In this document: positions 1-8,500 of the stretch, in pieces | Layout of the letters: every line of letters starts with the position of its first letter | How positions within the stretch are numbered: position 1 is the stretch's first letter | Origin: Bombella saccharophila | GTDB lineage: Bacteria; Pseudomonadota; Alphaproteobacteria; Acetobacterales; Acetobacteraceae | Length of the DNA: 64,000 bases | NCBI RefSeq assembly: GCF_026385475.1 | Contig: NZ_JANIDW010000001.1 | Coordinates: 186,001 to 250,000, forward strand | Direction: 5' to 3' | Made by a program: the position numbers and the translations under genes | Notes under the pieces: generated by a model | Databases searched by the model: none | What the model was told of the DNA's origin: nothing | What the model saw: only the letters and a program-made list of their open reading frames with translations

Positions 1-1446
1 ACGCTGCTTTCCCGTAAAGATATCACCATCAATGCTGCATTAGATATTGGTGGCGATGCGTTTTATTTCCCTAATGCTAATTTTGCGACAGGTTCTTACG
101 CGCCGCATAAAGGGGGGTACTATACACGCACAAAGAATGTCACCCTTGGGGAGCTTTATGGCCAGCCTATGCTTTCTGGCACATGGAAGACACCGTGGGG
201 ATTTTCAGTTTTTGGGCTAGTTTCAGCCATTGGCTCTACCACCCTTGGCGATGGTGATGCAGAGAGTGTGAGCCAAACCTCTGGCACACCACGGCAGGTG
301 AATCTTGAGGATGCAAATCTTGGTGTCAAAATCCCTCTCACGAAAACAAAGCGGCTGATTATTGAGGGCGGGCGGCAGAAGTTCCAAATTGATGATGGGT
401 TCTTGATGGGGAAGGGGGCCTATAGCTCCGGTGAGAGAGGGGCGTGGTGGTATGCGCCACGTTTTGCTTTTTCTGGCCCGGGGGTCATTAAATATGAGGG
501 GAAATCTTTACGCTCTGATGTATTTATGTTGGAGAATAATAGTAATAACCGCCAGACTTATGGAAATGATAAGCCAGAAACAAAGTTTGTTGGGTTTGAT
601 GTTACGTTATTCCGCAGTAAGCCGGGGGGCGATGGGGCTTCTACTTATGGTGATAGAGCCGCTTATATTACGCTGACCTATTTTTATGTGCGTCATGCGG
701 ATAAAGGTGCGGCCTATGATTACTCCAACAGGGCAGATAGGCAGGGGATGAATGTCGTAGCCCTTAGCTGGGGCGGGACGCCCTGTGCGATGAAGGCTCA
801 TCCTTTTACAAAGAATATCACATTTTACGGCAATTTTGTCTCGGAGCAGAATAGCCATGCAGGCAATGGCTATAAGGGTGTAAGTGCTTATGCTGTATAT
901 GTAGAGCCCGGCTATACATTTGCAAATGCACCTTGGCGGCCTCATATATTCTACCGTTATACACGCTTTAGTGGCGGCAGGGATTTACATAGCCGGACAA
1001 AGCATAATTACGATACCTTCTTTTTATATGATGGCGCGCGCTATACTTATGGCGGCTATTGGCCGGGTGAGATTGTAGGTAATAATCTCTCGCCTTTATC
1101 TAATATGGAGATTCAGCAATTTGATATTACAGGTGTGCCGCCTGTTCATTTATGGAAGAAGGATGACGAGCTAAAGCTTGGTCTGCATTTTTATGACCTT
1201 GCTTATCTTTATCCTACCGGGGCGGGGCTGCCAGCGAGGACAAAACGGCGTATGTCTGATGAGGTGAATATCTCTGCTGAATATGCGTTGGATGCTAATA
1301 CATCAGGTGCGATTGCTGCGGGGGCGGCTTTTTCTGGCCCGGCAGGGCGGGCGTTGGTGCGTGCTGGTGTGCCTGCTGGGCAAACGATGCCGGGGGTGCA
1401 TGGGGCCTCCGGTGTGGTAGAGCTGTATTTTTATAAGCATTTTTGA
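1..1446 (+). CDS. Outer-membrane beta-barrel protein (alginate-export/porin-like), 5' truncated
   Basis: The reading frame is open from base 1, so the start codon and signal peptide lie outside the window. The first codons (TLLSRKDITINAALDIGGDA) align with residues after the signal peptide of the complete paralogue at 1696-3225, so only a short N-terminus is missing. The protein has many alternating aromatic and polar stretches and ends in Phe (FYKHF), the C-terminal signature of outer-membrane barrels that are handled by the BAM complex. The barrel type resembles the alginate-export/porin group, but this family call is by eye and the substrate is unknown. It is one half of a tandem duplication with the next gene. 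Confidence 0.6.
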   Translation, partial: TLLSRKDITINAALDIGGDAFYFPNANFATGSYAPHKGGYYTRTKNVTLGELYGQPMLSGTWKTPWGFSVFGLVSAIGSTTLGDGDAESVSQTSGTPRQVNLEDANLGVKIPLTKTKRLIIEGGRQKFQIDDGFLMGKGAYSSGERGAWWYAPRFAFSGPGVIKYEGKSLRSDVFMLENNSNNRQTYGNDKPETKFVGFDVTLFRSKPGGDGASTYGDRAAYITLTYFYVRHADKGAAYDYSNRADRQGMNVVALSWGGTPCAMKAHPFTKNITFYGNFVSEQNSHAGNGYKGVSAYAVYVEPGYTFANAPWRPHIFYRYTRFSGGRDLHSRTKHNYDTFFLYDGARYTYGGYWPGEIVGNNLSPLSNMEIQQFDITGVPPVHLWKKDDELKLGLHFYDLAYLYPTGAGLPARTKRRMSDEVNISAEYALDANTSGAIAAGAAFSGPAGRALVRAGVPAGQTMPGVHGASGVVELYFYKHF

Positions 1447-1695
1447 AATTTTTTTAGAAAAGTTTGTTCATTTTAGGCTGTGAAAATGCCTGGTTTCTCA
1501 TTGTAAGAAAATATGGCGAGAATGGCGATTTAGTGCCGAATTGAAATGAAAATGAGCTTCAAAATAATAAAAGAACACTTTTATATATAGTACAGTAATT
1601 ATAAATTAAATTAATAATTAGAAAGAGCGTGATATAGACATAAGAGCATAATGCTGCAATAAAAGACGGATAGAGCATCCCAAAAAGGTTAAAAT

Positions 1696-3225
1696 ATGGC
1701 ACCGAAATTGCGGAGATTTCTTGTCTCGCTTGCCGCATTGGGCAATGTTTATGCGTTTTCCGATGCTTATGCAGATCAGACACTTGTGGAGAGCAAAGAT
1801 ATTACGATCAAGGCTGGTCTTGATATTGGGGGTGATGCGTTTTTTCTACCAAATACAAATTATGGAGCAGGGTCGTATCGGCAACGTCGCTCAGGTGGTT
1901 ATGCGTTGATTCAAGATACGACCTATGCGGAGCTCTATGGCAAGCCAATTCTTTCCGGGCAATGGAAGACCCCATGGGGGTTTACGGTATTTGGCCAAGC
2001 ATCGGCGATTGGCTCGACAACCTTAGGCGATGGGGATGCAGAAAGCCTCTCCCAAACTACGCGTACGCCGCGGGCGATCACGTTAGAGGAAGCTAATCTG
2101 GGGGTCGATTTGCCGTTTAATAAAGACCAGAAGTTGATCATCGAAGGGGGGCGACAAAAGTTCCAGATTGATGATGGTTTTCTTGTGGGGAAGGGGGCTT
2201 ATAGCTCTGGGGACCGTGGGGCGTGGTGGTATGCGCCACGTTTTGCTTTTGCAGGACCTGGGGTGATTAAATATCAAGGTAAGCATATCCGTGCCGATGC
2301 GTTTATGTTGGAGAATAACACTAATAATAATCAGACTCGCAATAATGACCGCCCGGAGACGAAGTTTGAGGGGTTTGATGTTACCCTTTTTCGCAGCAAA
2401 GAGGGCGGTAATGGCGGTGCAGTTTATGAGGATAGAGCGGCCTATATTACGTTAGCGTATTTTCATGTACGTAAGGCAAATATTGGAGCCGCTTATGACT
2501 ACGCAAACCGTGCCGACCGGCAGGGGATGAATGTTACGCAGCTTAGTTGGGGTGGGACGTTCATTCCTGTAAAAACATGGGGCATTGATAAGCATTTCTC
2601 TCTATATGGGACATTTGTTTCTGAACAAAATAGCCATGCAGGTAATGGTTATAAAGGTGTCAGTGCCTATGCAACCTATATAGAGCCGGGATATACGTTT
2701 ACATCTCTGCCATGGAAGCCCCATATATTCTACCGTTATACGCGCTTTAGTGGAGGGAAGAATCCCCATAGCCGGACAAAACATAATTATGATACATATT
2801 TTCTTTATGATGGTCGCCGTTATACTTATGGCGGCTATTGGCCAGGAGAGATTACGGGTATGTATCTTGCTCCGCTCTCGAATATGGAAATTCATCAGGT
2901 GGACTTGACAGGCGTGCCCCCAATCCATTTATTACGCAAAGGTGATGAATTAAAGTTGGGTCTGCATTTCTACGACCTTTCTTTTCTCTATCCCAGTGGC
3001 TCTGGCCTGCCGAGTACGGTAGGGCGTCATATGTCGGATGAGGTTGATCTTTCTGCTGAATATTCGTTTGATGCCAATACATCTGGAGCCATTACAGGAG
3101 GGGCCGCATTTGCAGGCCCTGGGGGTAAGGCCCTTGCAAAAGCAGGGATTCCTAGTGGGATGAATGTTCCACCCATGCATGGGACATCAGGCGTTTTGGA
3201 ACTCTATTTCTACCGGCATTTTTAA
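1696..3225 (+). CDS. Outer-membrane beta-barrel protein (alginate-export/porin-like), tandem paralogue
   Basis: A complete 509-residue protein with a Sec signal peptide: basic n-region (KLRR), hydrophobic core, and likely cleavage after AYA at about residue 26. The mature part is a long predicted beta-barrel ending FYRHF, with the C-terminal Phe typical of outer-membrane proteins. It is closely similar along its length to the truncated gene upstream; for example bases 439-471 and 2218-2250 are identical. The 249-bp spacer before it is AT-rich and has room for its own promoter. It probably acts as a porin or as a polysaccharide/organic-acid channel. The family name is tentative. An amino acid permease follows, but nothing proves co-transcription. 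Confidence 0.65.
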   Translation: MAPKLRRFLVSLAALGNVYAFSDAYADQTLVESKDITIKAGLDIGGDAFFLPNTNYGAGSYRQRRSGGYALIQDTTYAELYGKPILSGQWKTPWGFTVFGQASAIGSTTLGDGDAESLSQTTRTPRAITLEEANLGVDLPFNKDQKLIIEGGRQKFQIDDGFLVGKGAYSSGDRGAWWYAPRFAFAGPGVIKYQGKHIRADAFMLENNTNNNQTRNNDRPETKFEGFDVTLFRSKEGGNGGAVYEDRAAYITLAYFHVRKANIGAAYDYANRADRQGMNVTQLSWGGTFIPVKTWGIDKHFSLYGTFVSEQNSHAGNGYKGVSAYATYIEPGYTFTSLPWKPHIFYRYTRFSGGKNPHSRTKHNYDTYFLYDGRRYTYGGYWPGEITGMYLAPLSNMEIHQVDLTGVPPIHLLRKGDELKLGLHFYDLSFLYPSGSGLPSTVGRHMSDEVDLSAEYSFDANTSGAITGGAAFAGPGGKALAKAGIPSGMNVPPMHGTSGVLELYFYRHF

Positions 3226-3353
3226 GGCACACAGGCTTTTCTTCTGTTCTGCCTTCCATTTTGCCGGGAGATGTCACAAAATGGGCTACCGTAGCGGAGT
3301 GTTCATTTTCTTACTGGGTACCCCGTACAGCCAACTATCATAAGGACCTTTTC

Positions 3354-4784
3354 ATGAAGGAACCAACTAGCGATCAAACCGTGTCCGAGGATAAAGGACT
3401 TTCGAGTCGTCATATCGCGATGATTGCCCTAGGCGGTGTGATTGGCGCGGGACTTTTCGTAGGGAGTAGTGCGGCTATAGCAAAGGCAGGGCCGGGCATT
3501 GCGCTCGTTTTCGTTGCTGTGGGCTTCTTGATCATGGCGATCATGCGCATGCTGGGCGAGATTGTTGTGAGCGACCCGGGCCGTGGCTCCTTTGTGGAAT
3601 ATATTCGTCTTGCCCATGGGGACCGGATCGGCTTTGCTTCTGGCTGGCTTTACTGGTTTTTCTGGGTGGTGGTGATTGGCTCGGAGGCTATCGCTGGGGC
3701 CATGATGCTGCGGGATTGGATCCATCTGCCTGTTTGGGTCTTGTCTGTTCTGCTCATCATCAGCATGAAGCTAGTGAACTTCTTTGCGCCGAAGATTTTT
3801 GGTGAATGTGAGTTCTGGCTTTCCAGCATTAAGGTGTTCACCATTGTGGCCTTTATCTTGCTGGCATTGCTTTATGTCCTGCATGTTTTTGGTCATGGCG
3901 TGCCCGTGCATGAGAATCTCTTTGGGCGCCGTGGTTTGTTCCCTAATGGTATTGTGCCGCTGCTTGCCCTTGTGCCAACGGTGTTGTTCACCATGATGGG
4001 GTCTGAGATTTCCACCGTTGCGGCGGCTGAAACATCCGACCCGGGGGGGAACGTCTCCCGTGTGACACGGACACTCGGCCTGCGGATTATGATGTTCTAC
4101 GTCTCCTCCATCTGCTTAATTACAATGATCGTGCCGTGGTGGAGCCTTTATCCGGGTAAATCCCCCTTCGTGGCTGTGTTGAAGGTCATGGGTGTGCCAG
4201 GTGCTGCACTCATCATGCAGATTGCTATCTTGAGTGCCGTTCTGTCCTGCTTGAACTCCAGTATGTACATTACCTCTCGTATTTTGACAGAGCTGGCGAT
4301 TCAGGGTGATGCACCGGCCTTCCTTGTGCGCTCTGCACCAGATAAGGCCCCGCGTATGGCGATTACGATCAGCTCTATTGCTGGGTTGTTGGTGGCGTTC
4401 TCCTCCATCTTTGCACCGAGTGAGATTTTCGGCTTCTTGCTGAACTGTAGTGGTGGGTTGATCCTTCTAACCTACGCACTCATCTCTACGTCTTATATTG
4501 TCTTGCGTGGGCGTAGTAAGCGTGCAGGGACGAGTGAGCATTTTACCATGATGCTCTATCCGTATCTGAGTATTGCCTCGTTGATTGCTATCATCCTGGT
4601 GTTTGTGGCCATGTTGATTAACCCCGGCGAGCGGGAAACGGCTTTTGCCTCCCTTGGTACAGCCGTGGTGTGTTATCTCATGGCATGTAACTTTGCGAGT
4701 CGCTTGGCCCCTGTCGCTATCTCTGAGCCTGTGGTGACGGAGGAAGAGACAAAGGACGAAGAGTCTAAAGACGGTAACGCCTAA
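3354..4784 (+). CDS. Amino acid permease, APC superfamily (AAT/GABA-permease type)
   Basis: A 476-residue inner-membrane transporter with about 12 hydrophobic segments. The first helix carries the APC signature GGVIGAGLFVGSS, and the EFWLSSIKV segment is typical of the AAT branch (GabP, CycA, AnsP). The frame is open from 3261, but I place the start at ATG 3354 because AAGGA lies just upstream and the family N-terminus (a short charged leader, then LSSRHIAMIALG) begins there. The tail is rich in Glu and Lys. It should import an amino acid with protons; the substrate cannot be read from sequence. A bidirectional terminator follows. Confidence 0.85.
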   Translation: MKEPTSDQTVSEDKGLSSRHIAMIALGGVIGAGLFVGSSAAIAKAGPGIALVFVAVGFLIMAIMRMLGEIVVSDPGRGSFVEYIRLAHGDRIGFASGWLYWFFWVVVIGSEAIAGAMMLRDWIHLPVWVLSVLLIISMKLVNFFAPKIFGECEFWLSSIKVFTIVAFILLALLYVLHVFGHGVPVHENLFGRRGLFPNGIVPLLALVPTVLFTMMGSEISTVAAAETSDPGGNVSRVTRTLGLRIMMFYVSSICLITMIVPWWSLYPGKSPFVAVLKVMGVPGAALIMQIAILSAVLSCLNSSMYITSRILTELAIQGDAPAFLVRSAPDKAPRMAITISSIAGLLVAFSSIFAPSEIFGFLLNCSGGLILLTYALISTSYIVLRGRSKRAGTSEHFTMMLYPYLSIASLIAIILVFVAMLINPGERETAFASLGTAVVCYLMACNFASRLAPVAISEPVVTEEETKDEESKDGNA

Positions 4785-4797
4785 GTTAGGCATAAAA

Positions 4798-4830
4798 ATA
4801 GGGATGGAGGGGGCTTCCTTCCATCCCTAT
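4798..4830. terminator. Bidirectional hairpin terminator between permease and EamA gene
   Basis: A perfect 11-bp inverted repeat (ATAGGGATGGA at 4798-4808, TCCATCCCTAT at 4820-4830) lies between two convergent genes. On the minus strand it is followed by TATTTTTATG, a usable U-tract. On the plus strand there is no T-run. Confidence 0.7.
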
Positions 4831-4837
4831 GGGCGGG

Positions 4838-5266
4838 CTAACCTGTAGAGACGAGGATAGCCCCCAACCCTATAAAAAGAATCCCCATCCAGCCTTTAAG
4901 TGATAGCTGCTCACCTAAGAGTGTGACGCTTAGTAAGGCGACAAACACAACGCTGAGTTTATCGACTGGTGCAACACGGGCCGCGTCACCCAACTTGAGG
5001 GCGCGGAAATAACAAAGCCATGAGGCCCCCGTCGCCAAACCAGAGAGCAGCAGGAAAAAGCACGCCCGTGGCGTAAAGCCTGCGGTATTATGAAACTTTC
5101 CTGTCGCCAGCAATAAAGCGGCCAGAATAGCAAGAATGACGATCGTACGGATGAATGTTGCAAGGTCGGAATCTATTTCATTAACACCGACCTTAGCGCA
5201 CAGAGCCGTTAATGCCGCAAAGCCTGCGGAAAGTAAGGCCCAAAAGAGCCATGAGGTAGAGGGCAT
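4838..5266 (-). CDS. EamA-family (DMT superfamily) small membrane transporter
   Basis: A 142-residue protein made almost entirely of about five hydrophobic helices. It matches a single EamA repeat: an N-terminal helix followed by AALTALCAKVG, a central GASWLCYFRALKLGD motif, and a C-terminal LLGEQLSLKGWMGILFIGLGAILV. Full-size DMT transporters have two such repeats in about 300 residues. Single-repeat proteins of about 140 residues are a known class thought to work as dimers. The substrate is unknown. It is convergent with the permease and divergent from the restriction-modification gene. Confidence 0.8.
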   Translation of the reverse strand: MPSTSWLFWALLSAGFAALTALCAKVGVNEIDSDLATFIRTIVILAILAALLLATGKFHNTAGFTPRACFFLLLSGLATGASWLCYFRALKLGDAARVAPVDKLSVVFVALLSVTLLGEQLSLKGWMGILFIGLGAILVSTG

Positions 5267-5591
5267 TATACCTCCTCATATTATGCTGATCTTTTTCTAA
5301 AATATGGAAGATGGTCTGAAAAGGGGGCTTGCTAGGGTTAACGGTTCGGGTCTCCAACGCTCTATTTAATGGGCTTTTTGGTGGTAATATCTTTTGTAAT
5401 TTTTTGAATTACAGTTTCTTCTGACTGTTTGTGTCAGTTCTCATATTCAGCAGGGGGGTATGCTCCCAGCGTGAGCAGAGAGGCAGAGCAAAAGGAAAGA
5501 TCATAAGCTAGTTAGGATGAGAGCCGTCCTGCTTGGCGTTCCTTGCTTCACTGTGTAGTGTAAAAACACTATTATGAACCGGAGACCACCC
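5267..5591. promoter_or_regulatory. Divergent spacer with several inverted repeats upstream of the restriction-modification gene
   Basis: No gene is visible in these 325 bp. The spacer separates the EamA gene (minus) from the Type ISP gene (plus), so it should hold both promoters. It contains three short inverted repeats: TGTAATT/AATTACA at 5395-5413, CTGAC/GTCAG at 5421-5437, and TAGTGT-AAAA-ACACTA at 5556-5571. The last ends 20 bp before the chosen ATG and could be an operator or a structure affecting translation. No helix-turn-helix controller gene is adjacent. Confidence 0.4.
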
Positions 5592-8500
5592 ATGTCCAAT
5601 TCACAAGGCACTGCTTTTCGCACACTTCTAGCGAGTTTTGATGAGGATGGGCAGGGCCATAAGACAGGCCAGCGGGACCGGGGCACGGGGTTTGAAAAAC
5701 TGGCCCAAATTTATCTTCAGAATGAGCCGAAGTTTCAGGAATTATTCTCGGAGGTTTTGACCTTCGCAGATTGGGTTAAAAAATACATCCCCGGTGGTTC
5801 GGCGCGTGATACGGGGGTTGATCTTGTTGGTGTTATGCGGGATGGTTCTGGCTTTGAGGCCATTCAGGCCAAATTTTATAGCCCGGGCCATACAATCTCC
5901 AAAAAGGAATTGGATAGCTTCATCGCGGCAAGCAATCGTGCGGACTTCATCAGTCGTCGGATCATCGCTACAACGGGCAAGTGGGGTGATAACGCTAAGG
6001 CTACCATGCAGATGGTCGAGCCGCTCATCCATTTAACAACGCTTTCCGACCTTGAAAATGCGGCCATAGATTGGAGCCAGTATCTCAAGACGGGTGAACC
6101 GACATTACTACCCCGCAAAACACCTCGTGAAGAACAGCAGGAAGCCATCGTAAAAACCGTCTCAACCTTGAAGGGGGGGACTATAGAACATCCTACTAAA
6201 GGTCGCCTTCTTATGGCTTGTGGAACGGGCAAGACCTTTACATCCCTCAAAATTGCGGAAAATCTCGCAGGCAAAGGGAAGGTTGTTCTGTTTTTAGCGC
6301 CATCGCTTCATCTTGTGTCTCAGACATTGACGGAATGGACGCAGCAATCTGCTATTAAGTTGTCCTGCTTTGCCGTTTGCTCAGATAGCGAAGTGGGTAA
6401 AAAACGTGATGATGTTGGACGGGTGGAAAATGACTTGGATTACCCCGCCACTACCGATGCCCTCGGCCTGACAAACGCCCTTACCAAAGCGCGTTCTGCT
6501 AAAGATGCTGATGAGCGGATGATCGTCATCTTTTCGACCTATCATTCTTCGCCTGTTATTGGGGAGGCGCAGAAGCTTGGTTTGCCTGCTTTGGACCTCG
6601 TCATATGCGATGAGGCGCACCGTACGAGCGGTGCTAAAAGGCGAGATGAGGAGACAAAGGCCTTCCAGTTCATTCATCAGCCGGACGGCATAAAACGGGC
6701 GCGCACTCTTTTTATGACGGCAACGCCGCGTATCTTCTCATCCGACGCGTTGGAGAAGGCCAAGGATGCCGATACAATCTTGTATTCCATGGATGATGAG
6801 GAGCTATATGGCCCCATTATTCATGAAATCTCTTTTGCTGAGGCGGTGAAGAAGGAGCGTCTCTGCCCCTATAAGATTGTCGTTCTCGGTGTGTCAGAGA
6901 GCGATGTGGCGGAGTTCGTCCCTAGTACCTTGTCTGATAAAGATAATAACATCACGTTGGATGTCGCCTCGCGCATTATTGGCGCATGGAAGGGCCTCTC
7001 CCGTGATGATATGCGAGGTGAGGATGAGACACGCCCGATGCATAGGGCGGTGGCTTTTTGCTCTACGATTGATCCGTCTAAAAAACGTAGCGGCAATGTT
7101 GCCTCCCGTGTGATTGAGAAGGGGTTCTCCGATGTTGTGGAGGAGTACCGTAAGCGCAAGAGTAAGCTACCAGAAGAGGCAGCCAAGAAGGAAAAGCCTG
7201 GGGCTTATTGCGAGATTAGGCATGTTGATGGCGGGATGAACGCTGCCGAAAAAAGCGCACGGCTGGACTGGCTGAAGGATGATGCCCCACCCTTTATTGA
7301 TGAAGATGGGAGAAAACGAGAGGTCTGTCGTATCCTCTCTAATGTGCGTTGCTTGTCTGAGGGGGTGGATGTCCCCGCATTGGATGCCGTGGTGTTTTTA
7401 GCCCCTAGCAGCAGCGAGGTGGATGTTGTTCAGTCCGTAGGGCGGGTGATGCGCCGTGCGCCGGGCAAGAAACGTGGCTATATCATTATTCCCGTTGTGG
7501 TGCCGCATGGTTATACGGCTGATGAATATTTCGCTAAAGGGTCATCAGGCTTTCGTACGGTTTGGATGGTTCTTCAGGCCCTCCGGGCGCATGATTCTTC
7601 TTTGGATGATGAGCTAGACCGTGTGAATCTTGGTGGCCAGCTGGACTATACGAAGATGGAAGTCGTATGCGTCTCAGCTCGTATTCCAGCTAAAAAGAAA
7701 AAGGGCAAAGCTGAATCCGCCGCCAATAGTGTGAATAAACATCTTAATGGTCAGGGTGCGGATGAACGTGCCTCTGAGGAGGAGATTACCGATTACGGCC
7801 AGCAGCTTGTCATGCAATATGGCCAGCGGGAAAAGCTGGCTGATGCGCTTTATGCTCGTATTGTGCAGAAGGTTGGCAATCGTAATCCCTTTGCTCGGTG
7901 GTCTAAAGACGTCAAACGCATTGTGGACCGGCATATTATTAGCATTACCCGCCTTTTGGATGGTCAGCTCCCCCTTGGGGCCGAGCATGAGGCAGAACGT
8001 ACCCTGCAAGACGCATCCGCCCGGGCCCGGAAGGTCTTTGACAAGCTAAAGGCGGAAATCCACGCCTCTATCAACCCGAACGTCCCGGATAGTGAAATCA
8101 TCGAGATGCTAGGCCAGCACCTTGTGACAGGCCCGGTTTTTGATGCTCTTTTCGGGGAAAATGGTGGTCATAGCTCCAACCCCATGACACAAGCTCTTGA
8201 TGCCGTCACGCAGGAGCTTTACGCCAACGGCCTAACGAAGGAACAGCAAGGGCTGGAGAGCTTTTATGACAGCATCCGTGCCCGCCTGAAAGATGCCAGC
8301 CCGGAGAGCCGACAGGCCCTGACCATCCAGCTTTATGATGATTTCTTCCGAGAGGCCTTCAAAAAACAAGCTGATAAGCTGGGCATTGTCTTTACACCGG
8401 TCCCCGTGGTGGATTTTATCATCCGCTCTGTTGAGCATGTGCTTCAGACGCAGTTTGGCTGTGGCATGGGGGATGAGAACGTCTCGGTTTTGGACCCCTT

